NCBI GenBank assembly: GCA_963793245.1
Contig: CAWBZG010000005.1
Coordinates: forward strand, 1-64,000
From: CAXBBB01 sp963793245
Lineage (GTDB): Bacteria; Bacteroidota; Rhodothermia; Rhodothermales; BA12
Length of the DNA: 64,000 bases
Direction: 5' to 3'
This document shows, in pieces, positions 1 through 7,999 of this stretch (position 1 is its first letter; each line of letters opens with the position of its first letter). The notes under the pieces were generated by a model. That model saw only the letters and a program-made list of their open reading frames with translations. It searched no databases and was not told where the DNA came from. The position numbers and the translations under genes are program-made.

Positions 1-201
1 GATCAGCGGCACGCTCCACGTCAGCAGGCAAACGGCCCACGCGACGACGAACGCTCCGGCACCATCGTCGCCGCCGTTGCCTGCCACGATGCGCGGAAAG
101 CGCCAGATGTTGCCCGTTCCTACAGCGATGCCTAAGACCGATAGGATCAGCCCGATGCGAGACGAGAAGCGTTGCGAGTCGGCGGCGGGAGCAGTAGACA
201 T
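1..201 (-). CDS. Neurotransmitter:sodium symporter (NSS/SNF) family transporter, N-terminal fragment
   Basis: Only the first 67 codons lie in the window; the gene continues past the left edge. Reading from an ATG at 201 on the minus strand, a short polar leader is followed by a first membrane helix with the motif GTGNIWRFPR and then a GGxxGAF-type stretch. This is the hallmark of TM1 of NSS/SNF transporters such as LeuT, where the broken helix builds the Na+ and substrate sites. Family function is Na+-coupled uptake of amino acids or similar small molecules at the inner membrane; substrate cannot be told from this fragment. It is divergent from the polyphosphate kinase gene, so the 75-bp gap holds both promoters. 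Confidence 0.85.
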   Translation of the reverse strand, partial: MSTAPAADSQRFSSRIGLILSVLGIAVGTGNIWRFPRIVAGNGGDDGAGAFVVAWAVCLLTWSVPLI

Positions 202-276
202 ACGGCGGAGATCGTGTGGGTCGGCACCGCAAAGGTAAAGGCTAACGCGCCTGCTACGCGCAGCTGATCTGCCCTC

Positions 277-1464
277 ATGGGACTGGAGGTATCTTTCTCA
301 CCGAACTCCTCCCCGTTTATGACTTCTCGCCCCCGCGACTCGAATGGCCGCTTCACCTCACGTGCGACTCCGTCCACTAGCAGCCGACGGGCCAACCCCA
401 ACGGTGTCACAGAAGGCGATCTCGAAGATGCCGGGCGCGTGGTGACCAAATACTCGGCCGAGTCGAGACGACCCGCCAAGAACGAGCATGCCGAGGACAT
501 CTTACTGCCCGTTCCTCCGGAGGACGTAAACGAAGTAGCCAACACGCTCATCGACGCCTACTCGCCAGACGAGATCAAGACGTTCTCAAAAGCCCTTCGT
601 CGCCACAGAAAACGCCAGCGCGACGCAGTGCCTGCCAGCAGCATTGACACGGCTCTCAGCCCTCGCCACGACGACGGAGGCTACCCGTACCGCTACCTCA
701 TGTCGCGCTCGACGTACGAGCATCAGAAGTTCGCGCTCCAGGTAGAGCTGCTCAAGTTTCAGGCGTGGGTCAAGGAAACCAATCAGCGAGTCGTGATCGT
801 CTTCGAGGGACGCGATGCGGCCGGAAAGGGCGGCACGATCAAGCGGTTCATGGAGCACCTCAACCCGCGTGGCGCTCGCCTCGTCGCGCTCGAAAAGCCC
901 ACCGAAGAGGAGCGTGGACAGTGGTACTTCCAACGCTACGTGCAGCACCTGCCCACCAGCGGTGAGATCGTGCTGTTCGACCGCTCGTGGTATAACCGCG
1001 CAGGCGTCGAGCGCGTCATGGGCTTCTGCACGGACGGTGACTACACCGAGTTCATCCGGCAGGCCCCAGAGTTCGAGCGCAACCTCGTCCGAAGCGGCAT
1101 CCACCTCATCAAGTTTTGGTTTTCCGTCTCGCAGGCCGAACAGCACAAACGGTTCGAAGCTCGCAAGGTGCATCCGCTCAAACAGTGGAAGCTCTCTCCC
1201 GTCGACCTCGCCTCACTCGACAAGTGGCACGACTACACAAGTGCTAAAGAGGCGATGTTCTTCCACACCGACACTGCCGACAGCCCGTGGATCGTCGTCA
1301 AGTCGGACTGCAAGAAGAGGGCGCGGCTCAACGCCATCCGCTACGTGCTGCAAAGCATGCCCTATCCGAACAAGAGCAAAGAGAATGTCGGGCGGGTCGA
1401 TCCCCTCCTGCTTGGGCGAGCCAACGTGGTATACGAACGGGACGAGATCCCCGGCACGCCATAA
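277..1464 (+). CDS. ppk2: Polyphosphate kinase 2 family protein
   Basis: 395 residues from ATG 277; an in-frame ATG at 319 is a possible alternative, as neither has a clear ribosome site. The N-terminal ~130 residues are polar and low in recognisable structure. The core has Walker A EGRDAAGKGG at about 176-185 and the lid/Walker B region DRSWYNRAGVE at about 235-245, both typical of PPK2. PPK2 enzymes move phosphate between polyphosphate and nucleotides, mostly forming GTP/ATP or NTP from polyP. The adjacent convergent gene is an inorganic pyrophosphatase, which fits phosphate metabolism. The core resembles the one-domain PPK2 class; direction of the reaction is not readable from sequence. 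Confidence 0.9.
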   Translation: MGLEVSFSPNSSPFMTSRPRDSNGRFTSRATPSTSSRRANPNGVTEGDLEDAGRVVTKYSAESRRPAKNEHAEDILLPVPPEDVNEVANTLIDAYSPDEIKTFSKALRRHRKRQRDAVPASSIDTALSPRHDDGGYPYRYLMSRSTYEHQKFALQVELLKFQAWVKETNQRVVIVFEGRDAAGKGGTIKRFMEHLNPRGARLVALEKPTEEERGQWYFQRYVQHLPTSGEIVLFDRSWYNRAGVERVMGFCTDGDYTEFIRQAPEFERNLVRSGIHLIKFWFSVSQAEQHKRFEARKVHPLKQWKLSPVDLASLDKWHDYTSAKEAMFFHTDTADSPWIVVKSDCKKRARLNAIRYVLQSMPYPNKSKENVGRVDPLLLGRANVVYERDEIPGTP

Positions 1465-1552
1465 TACTTTCCGCTTTGAGTCTGCCCTCAAGCTGCCGGA
1501 GACTGCAACAGGCGCACCCCTCCCTTTCCAGAATGTGGCGGCACGTGCGATG

Positions 1553-2185
1553 TCACACCGAACCCCCGCCGTATTCGTCATCGTAATCGGCCATCGACGC
1601 GCGAATCACGTCGGCGGCGTGATCGCGCCCATACGTCTGGAGGATCGACGCTGCCGAACTCTCTCCCGGCACCATCTTGTACGTCTCGAAATAGTGCGTC
1701 AGGCGTTCGACCATGCGATCGGGCAGATCGGCGACTTCCTCGATGCCGCCCCAGAACAGGTCGCCCGTCAGGACGGCGATGATCTTGTCGTCGGCCTCAT
1801 CGCCGTCGACCATCTGCAGGCCGCCGACGACCCTAGCGCTGAGCGTGATGTCGGCGCGCGTGATGGGACGCTCGCTGATGACGCAGATGTCGAGCGGGTC
1901 GCCGTCGCCGCGTGTGGCGCTCTCGCCGGACAGGGCGCGGACGCGTTCGCCGCAGTAGGTGCGCGGGACGAAGCCGTAGAGCGTCGGGGGATGCGAACTG
2001 CTGCGCTGCGGGCGGTCGACGCGCGTGTAGCCGGTCGTCTTGTCGAGTTCATACTTGACGCCGTCGAACGGGGTGATCTCGATGTACGCCGTGACGATGT
2101 GCGGAGCGTCAGGCCCCGCGTCGAGACCGTGCCACGGATGCGGACGCCAGCGATAAAACGGCGGCGGAAAAGCGGCGGGCGGCAT
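1553..2185 (-). CDS. ppa: Inorganic pyrophosphatase (family I)
   Basis: 210 residues from an ATG at 2185; the open frame extends upstream to 2302, but that part is Pro/Arg/Ser rich and unlike the family, so the inner start is preferred. The family I signature DGDPLDI lies at about residues 94-100 and carries the Asp residues that bind the catalytic metal ions. The protein hydrolyses pyrophosphate to phosphate in the cytoplasm, pulling biosynthetic reactions forward. An EVxDLPxR-like region and a C-terminal acidic tail follow. It converges on ppk2 with an 88-bp gap in which I see no strong terminator. Confidence 0.9.
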   Translation of the reverse strand: MPPAAFPPPFYRWRPHPWHGLDAGPDAPHIVTAYIEITPFDGVKYELDKTTGYTRVDRPQRSSSHPPTLYGFVPRTYCGERVRALSGESATRGDGDPLDICVISERPITRADITLSARVVGGLQMVDGDEADDKIIAVLTGDLFWGGIEEVADLPDRMVERLTHYFETYKMVPGESSAASILQTYGRDHAADVIRASMADYDDEYGGGSV

Positions 2186-2467
2186 GGAAGGAGCAGGCAC
2201 GGACGGTCTCTGGGTTGAATGCGCAGGCCAAACCGATGCGTGAGGCGAGGGTTGCGCGTGGATCTCCGCCAGCCGCACATCGCGACGAAGGTTCACAACC
2301 ACGACCAGCGCTGAACGACTGACACCGCATCCGCGACGCTTCCATACCGATTCCGAACCGTTCGCGCTATCGTCGGTGGAATGGAAGGCGGCTATATTGT
2401 CCGCTTCGTGTCAGTGACACTCCGGCCTGCGCGCCGCTCCCCATCTTTATCGCATTCAGACTTTCCC

Positions 2468-3037
2468 ATGGCAGATACCAGCGATTTCCGCAACGGACTC
2501 GTCATCGAATTCAAGAACGGCCTCTGGCAGATCATAGAGTTCCAGCACGTCAAGCCCGGCAAAGGCGGCGCGTTCGTCCGCTCCAAGCTCAAAAACCTGA
2601 GCAACGGCAAAATCGTCGACAACACGTTTCGCGCCGGAGAGCGCATCGAGACCGTTAGGGTCGAGCGGCGCCAGGTGCAGTTCCTCTACGAGGACGACAT
2701 GGGCATGCACTTCATGAAGACCGATACCTACGAGCAGTTCTCGATGCCAGCCGAAGCCGTCGACGGACGTGCCTACCTCAAGGAAGGCGGCATGATCGAC
2801 ATCTCGTTCGACGCGTCGACCGAGCAGCCGATCTCGACCGAAATGTCTCCGTCGGTCGAACTACTCGTCACCCAGGCCGACCCCGGCTTGAAAGGCGACA
2901 CGTCGAGCGGCGCCACCAAACCCGTCACCGTCGAGAGCGGCGCGACGGTCAACGTCCCGCTGTTCATCAACGAGGGCGACCTGATCCGCGTCTCCACGGT
3001 GGACGGCAGCTACTCGACGCGCATCTCGGCAGCCTAA
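2468..3037 (+). CDS. efp: Elongation factor P
   Basis: 189 residues starting at ATG 2468 (MADTSDFRNG). The frame is open back to 2381 but the upstream part does not match EF-P. The N-terminal KOW-like domain has the loop HVKPGKGGAF, with Lys32 at the position that is beta-lysylated or otherwise modified in other bacteria. Two OB-type domains follow, ending with the typical GDxIRVSTVDGSYSTR stretch. EF-P binds between the P and E sites of the ribosome and relieves stalling at consecutive prolines. No modification enzyme is visible in the window. It is followed 39 bp later by accB on the same strand. Confidence 0.95.
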   Translation: MADTSDFRNGLVIEFKNGLWQIIEFQHVKPGKGGAFVRSKLKNLSNGKIVDNTFRAGERIETVRVERRQVQFLYEDDMGMHFMKTDTYEQFSMPAEAVDGRAYLKEGGMIDISFDASTEQPISTEMSPSVELLVTQADPGLKGDTSSGATKPVTVESGATVNVPLFINEGDLIRVSTVDGSYSTRISAA

Positions 3038-3076
3038 CCCGCGCCTTCTCTTCTCCTGTAAGACTTCTATTCCGAT

Positions 3077-3607
3077 ATGACCCTAAACGAAATCAAGGAC
3101 CTGCTCCGCGTCGTCGCCGAGAGCGGCGTCGAGGAAGTCGAAATCGAGCAGGACGGCGTCCGCTTGGTCGTCCGCCGCAACGCTCCGGCGATGCTGGTTC
3201 AGCAAGCTCCCCAGATGGCGTTTCCGCCGATGTACGCGCCGCAGATGCCGTACGCCGGTCCGCAGCAGCAGATGCCGCAGGCAGCTCCGGCACCTCAGAT
3301 GCCCCAGGCCGCGCCACAAGCCGCAGCCCCACAAGCATCCGCTCCCGCAGCGGAAGAAGCTCCTTCGGGCGAAGCCGTCCGCGCGCCCATCGTCGGCACG
3401 TTCTACGCCGCGCCCTCGCCCGAGTCCGATAACTTCGTCTCGGTCGGCAGCAAAGTCGCCGTCGGCGATGTGCTGTGCATTATCGAAGCGATGAAGCTGA
3501 TGAACGAGATCGAAGCCGAAGTCGCCGGTACGATCACCGAAGTCCTCGTCGCCAACGCCGAAGCCGTCGAATACGACCAGCCTCTTTTCCGCATCGACCC
3601 GGCGTAA
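3077..3607 (+). CDS. accB: Biotin carboxyl carrier protein of acetyl-CoA carboxylase
   Basis: 176 residues. An N-terminal segment (MTLNEIKDLL) is followed by a long Ala/Pro/Gln/Met linker at about 40-95 and a C-terminal biotinyl domain. The biotinylation motif EAMKLMNEIEAE places the acceptor Lys at 140. The protein shuttles carboxybiotin between AccC and the AccA/AccD carboxyltransferase in the first step of fatty acid synthesis. accC follows on the same strand, but 326 bp away rather than the usual few bases, because a palindrome and a dispersed repeat occupy the gap. accA is at 43 kb; accD is not in the window. Confidence 0.95.
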   Translation: MTLNEIKDLLRVVAESGVEEVEIEQDGVRLVVRRNAPAMLVQQAPQMAFPPMYAPQMPYAGPQQQMPQAAPAPQMPQAAPQAAAPQASAPAAEEAPSGEAVRAPIVGTFYAAPSPESDNFVSVGSKVAVGDVLCIIEAMKLMNEIEAEVAGTITEVLVANAEAVEYDQPLFRIDPA

Positions 3608-3618
3608 CGGAACGCACA

Positions 3619-3644
3619 GTAGCGTCGGGGCATGCCCCGACGCT
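3619..3644 (+). repeat. REP-type palindrome with GTAG head
   Basis: A GTAG tetranucleotide at 3619-3622 is followed by the arms CGTCGGGGC and GCCCCGACG with almost no loop; 3621-3644 is a perfect 24-bp palindrome. GTAG followed by a GC-rich stem is the standard head of REP sequences that RAYT transposases act on, and a RAYT gene lies at 37.9-38.5 kb. The element sits directly downstream of accB, where the hairpin could also affect transcript stability. Confidence 0.7.
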
Positions 3645-3670
3645 CCAAGTTGAGGCGCAGAATCCATAGT

Positions 3671-3840
3671 GGACCGGCCTCAGTCCGTCCGGCGATCGAG
3701 ACACGGAGAGAGCGAGCGGCGAGAAATCGTCCTGTTTGAGCGCTAGCGAGTTTGGACGATTTTAGCGACTGACCGCAGTGTCCGCCAGATGGACGTAAGC
3801 CTTGATTTTTTGGTCCTTTTGGATCAAGCCAAAAGGACGG
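3671..3840 (+). repeat. Dispersed intergenic repeat, copy A (two internal hairpins)
   Basis: This ~170-bp unit has a second, inverted copy at 31790-31962. Conserved parts include a hairpin AAATCGTCC (3724-3732) with GGACGATTT (3754-3762), around the shared TGTTTGAGCG and GCGAGTTT stretches. A second hairpin pairs GTCCTTTTGG (3813-3822) with CCAAAAGGAC (3829-3838). It contains no reading frame of its own. It fills most of the accB-accC spacer. I recall similar hairpin repeats from other Bacteroidota genomes but know no established name. The remaining bases 3841-3933 hold nothing I recognise apart from the accC leader. Confidence 0.8.
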
Positions 3841-3933
3841 ACAAACAGTTGGCACCCAGCCCTGAGATCGCCACGTCGCTACGCTCCTCGCGATGACTAA
3901 AAGGGGTTCACCCAAACCTCGCACACCCATTCC

Positions 3934-5283
<1,350 letters not shown>

Positions 5284-5337
5284 CCGCTCGGCCCGACCTC
5301 CGTTTATCTTCCGCGCACACCTCTTCCCGTTGACGAC

Positions 5338-5721
5338 ATGAACATTCCCGCCGACCTCCACTACACGTCCGATCACGAGTGGATCAAGATTTCGGACGAC
5401 AAGACGACCGCCACCATCGGCATCACCGACTTCGCCCAACGCGAACTGGGCGACATCGTGTTCGTCGAGATTGAGGACGAAGGAACGGAGGTCGAAGCCG
5501 AAGGCGTGTTCGGTAGCGTCGAAGCCGTCAAGACGGTTAGCGAGTTGTTCGCGCCCATCGCCGGAACGGTCTCCGAGATCAACGCGGATCTGGATGGCGA
5601 GCCTGAACTCGTCAACTCAGACCCGTACGGCCGGGGCTGGATGGTCAAGATGACGATCGACGCCGACGCCGATCTGTCGGGCCTACTCGACGCTGATGCG
5701 TACGGCGCGCACGTCGGCTAA
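5338..5721 (+). CDS. gcvH: Glycine cleavage system H protein
   Basis: 127 residues, normal for the family. The lipoyl-acceptor region GSVEAVKTVSEL places the lipoylated Lys at 65, and the C-terminal part (NSDPYGRGWMVKM) is typical. GcvH carries the aminomethyl intermediate between the P, T and L proteins of glycine cleavage and can also be a lipoyl relay. No other gcv gene is in the window. It lies 54 bp after accC and ends in a strong terminator, so it may be cotranscribed with accC. Confidence 0.95.
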   Translation: MNIPADLHYTSDHEWIKISDDKTTATIGITDFAQRELGDIVFVEIEDEGTEVEAEGVFGSVEAVKTVSELFAPIAGTVSEINADLDGEPELVNSDPYGRGWMVKMTIDADADLSGLLDADAYGAHVG

Positions 5722-5745
5722 CTTTATCGTCTCTCGCACCGATTC

Positions 5746-5783
5746 AAACCTGTCAGATCCCCGCTGATCTGACAGGTTTTCCC
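5746..5783 (+). terminator. Rho-independent terminator after gcvH
   Basis: A perfect 14-bp stem, AAACCTGTCAGATC (5746-5759) with GATCTGACAGGTTT (5766-5779), closes a 6-nt loop and runs into TTTTCCC. It lies between gcvH and guaA and separates their transcripts. The A-rich 5' arm means it could also work on the other strand. Confidence 0.9.
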
Positions 5784-5803
5784 ATTTTCGACTCCCTCGT
5801 CCG

Positions 5804-7378
5804 ATGCAGCACCAGAAGCTCCTCATCCTCGACTACGGCTCCCAGTACACGCAACTGATAGCCCGGCGCGCACGCGAGTTCGGCGTCTACTCCGAACTCC
5901 ACATCGGCACGTTCTCAGCCGCCGAAGTCGCCGCGATGGAGCCGCACGGCCTGATCCTCTCGGGCGGACCGATGTCGGTCTACGACGAAGGCGCTCCGGC
6001 TCTCGACCCCGAAATCCTGAACCTGAAGCGAGCCGACGGCAGCCGCCTCCCGATCTTGGGCGTGTGCTACGGTTTGCAGGCCATTGCGCACAACCTGGGC
6101 GGACACGTTGCTGGGGCCGATCACCGCGAGTTCGGACGCGCCCACCTGCGCGTGCAGGACGCAGGCGATCCGCTCTTGGCAGGCATCCCCGAAGGCTCGA
6201 ACGTCTGGATGAGCCACTCGGACCGGCTCGAACAATTGCCGACCGGCTTCCGCATCACAGCCACGACCGACAGCAGCCCACTCGCCGCCGTCCGCTCGGA
6301 CGATGCACCGATCTGGGGCGTCCAGTTCCACCCCGAAGTGGTCCACACCGAACACGGCGGCACCTTACTGCGCAACTTCACGCACGGCATCTGCGGCTTC
6401 CGCGGCGACTGGACCGCGGCGTCGTTTGTAGAAGAGAAGGTCGATCAGATTCGCGAGCAGGTCGGCGACGGACGCGTGATCCTGGGGCTGTCGGGCGGAG
6501 TCGACTCGTCGGTTGCGGCTGTGCTCTTGCACAAAGCGTTGGGCGATCAACTGACGTGCATCTTCGTCGACAACGGGATGCTGCGTAAGGGCGAGTTCGA
6601 GCAGGTGCAGCACACGTTCGCTCAGGACATCGGCATTCATCTGGTCGCCGAAGACGCGTCGGCGCTATTCTTGGAGCGGCTGGCGGGCGTGGCCGACCCC
6701 GAGAAGAAGCGCAAGATCATCGGCGGCACGTTCGTCGAAGTGTTCGACGCCGTCACCAGCCGCGTCGCCAACGAGCGCGGCGGACGCGCAGCTTTTCTCG
6801 CTCAGGGCACGCTCTATCCCGACGTAATCGAGAGCCTGTCCTTCAAAGGCCCATCGGCGACGATCAAGACGCACCACAACGTCGGCGGACTGCCCGAAGA
6901 ACTGGGCTTCGAACTCATCGAGCCGTTCCGCGAGTTGTTCAAAGACGAAGTCCGCGCCATCGGACGCGTGCTCGGCGTCCCCGACCGCATCGTCGACCGC
7001 CACCCGTTCCCCGGTCCCGGCCTTGCGATTCGCGTCATCGGCGCCGTCACGTCCGAGCGCTTGGCCGTCCTGCGCGAAGCAGACCACATCTTTATCGACG
7101 AACTCCGCAAACACGACCTGTACCACGAAACGTGGCAGGCCCTCGCCGTCCTCCTCCCGGTCCAGACCGTCGGCGTGATGGGCGACGGGCGCACCTATGA
7201 AAACGTCTGCGCCCTGCGCGCCGTCACCAGCGTAGACGGCATGACAGCGGATTGGGCGCACCTCCCCCACGCCTTCCTCGCACACGTGTCGAGCCGCATC
7301 GTCAACGAAGTCAGAGGCATCAACCGCGTCGTCTACGACATATCGAGCAAGCCGCCCGCCACCATCGAGTGGGAGTGA
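5804..7378 (+). CDS. guaA: GMP synthase (glutamine-hydrolysing)
   Basis: 524 residues. The N-terminal class I glutamine amidotransferase domain has the nucleophile elbow GVCYGLQ (Cys88) and the His/Glu region GVQFHPEVVHTEHG. The ATP pyrophosphatase domain has the P-loop GLSGGVDSSVAAVLL. The C-terminal dimerisation domain ends in the canonical KPPATIEWE. The enzyme aminates XMP to GMP in purine synthesis. The last ~36 coding bases are repeated 600 bp downstream, which marks the guaA 3' end as an insertion site (see the flanking repeats). Confidence 0.97.
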   Translation: MQHQKLLILDYGSQYTQLIARRAREFGVYSELHIGTFSAAEVAAMEPHGLILSGGPMSVYDEGAPALDPEILNLKRADGSRLPILGVCYGLQAIAHNLGGHVAGADHREFGRAHLRVQDAGDPLLAGIPEGSNVWMSHSDRLEQLPTGFRITATTDSSPLAAVRSDDAPIWGVQFHPEVVHTEHGGTLLRNFTHGICGFRGDWTAASFVEEKVDQIREQVGDGRVILGLSGGVDSSVAAVLLHKALGDQLTCIFVDNGMLRKGEFEQVQHTFAQDIGIHLVAEDASALFLERLAGVADPEKKRKIIGGTFVEVFDAVTSRVANERGGRAAFLAQGTLYPDVIESLSFKGPSATIKTHHNVGGLPEELGFELIEPFRELFKDEVRAIGRVLGVPDRIVDRHPFPGPGLAIRVIGAVTSERLAVLREADHIFIDELRKHDLYHETWQALAVLLPVQTVGVMGDGRTYENVCALRAVTSVDGMTADWAHLPHAFLAHVSSRIVNEVRGINRVVYDISSKPPATIEWE

Positions 7379-7384
7379 ACTGGC
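7346..7384 (+). repeat. Left direct repeat: guaA 3' end (att-like)
   Basis: These 39 bp are the last 11 codons and stop of guaA plus a few bases. They match 7952-7990 at 37 of 39 positions by my count. Together the two copies bracket the toxin-antitoxin pair. The guaA 3' end is a known integration site for some genomic islands. Confidence 0.75.
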
Positions 7385-7422
7385 TTCGGACATTTCCGTT
7401 TGCGACCAAAACCTCAGTTCCT

Positions 7423-7626
7423 ATGCTCGCTCTCATCGCCAAACCCCAAATCGTCGCCGCCATGAACGACCTGCCGGACGACGCAACGGTTGACGACGCG
7501 TTCGAGCGGCTGGCCCTCCTGAGCAAGGTGGAGCAAGGACGAGCCGATGTCGCTGCGGGGAGGACGCATAGCCAGGCCCAGGTTCGGGCCGAAGTTGAGG
7601 CGAGACGCGCAACACGAAATGGCTGA
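7423..7626 (+). CDS. Small antitoxin-like protein
   Basis: 67 residues from ATG 7423. The sequence is acidic in the middle (DLPDDATVDDAFERL) with a VEQGRADVAAG stretch and a basic C-terminus (EARRATRNG). Acidic and helical proteins of this size directly upstream of a ParE/RelE toxin are typical antitoxins. The last 8 nt overlap the toxin start, which implies coupled translation. I do not recognise a named DNA-binding fold. The pair lies between two copies of the guaA 3' end. Confidence 0.65.
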   Translation: MLALIAKPQIVAAMNDLPDDATVDDAFERLALLSKVEQGRADVAAGRTHSQAQVRAEVEARRATRNG

Positions 7627-7912
7627 AGTCATCTGGACGTCGCGGGCAAAGAGTGACTTACGCGACATCGAAGCCTACCTCTCGCTGATCTCCGAGCGCA
7701 TAGCCGACCGAACGGTCGACGCGCTGCTGGACGCAACAGACCGTCTCGCTCTGTTTCCGCTTTCAGGACGCGAAGTGCCTGAACTACAACCCGCCGGGTT
7801 TCGTGAGATCCTGCATCGCAACTACCGAATCGTCTACCTCTATGACGAAGGGGGCGACCGAGCAGAGATCTACACGGTGATTCACGGCTCCCGAATGCTT
7901 GGCGAAGAGTAA
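7619..7912 (+). CDS. ParE/RelE-type toxin
   Basis: 97 residues from ATG 7619, overlapping the antitoxin by 8 nt. The start (EVIWTSRAKSDLRDIEAYL), the central FPLSGREVPEL and the end (REILHRNYRIVYLYD followed by IYTVIHGSR) are the recognised pattern of ParE/RelE-superfamily toxins. Members act either on gyrase (ParE) or on ribosome-bound mRNA (RelE); the FPxSGRxVPE pattern is more common in ParE-like members. It is the second gene of a two-gene module inserted after guaA. Confidence 0.85.
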   Translation: MAEVIWTSRAKSDLRDIEAYLSLISERIADRTVDALLDATDRLALFPLSGREVPELQPAGFREILHRNYRIVYLYDEGGDRAEIYTVIHGSRMLGEE

Positions 7913-7951
7913 ACGGCCCCATGTCGAGCCGCCCCGCCCGGCGGGGTCAGC

Positions 7952-7990
7952 AGCAAGCCGCGCGCCACCATCGAGTGGGAGTGAACCGGC
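7952..7990 (+). repeat. Right direct repeat: duplicated guaA 3' end (att-like)
   Basis: This copy still encodes SSKPRATIEWE and a stop in frame, but belongs to no gene. Two substitutions separate it from 7346-7384. Immediately before it, CCCCGCC and GGCGGGG (about 7932-7946) form a tight hairpin. The region from here to 8000 holds only the end of the first secreted-protein pseudogene. Confidence 0.75.
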
Positions 7991-7999
7991 GCCGAGCGG

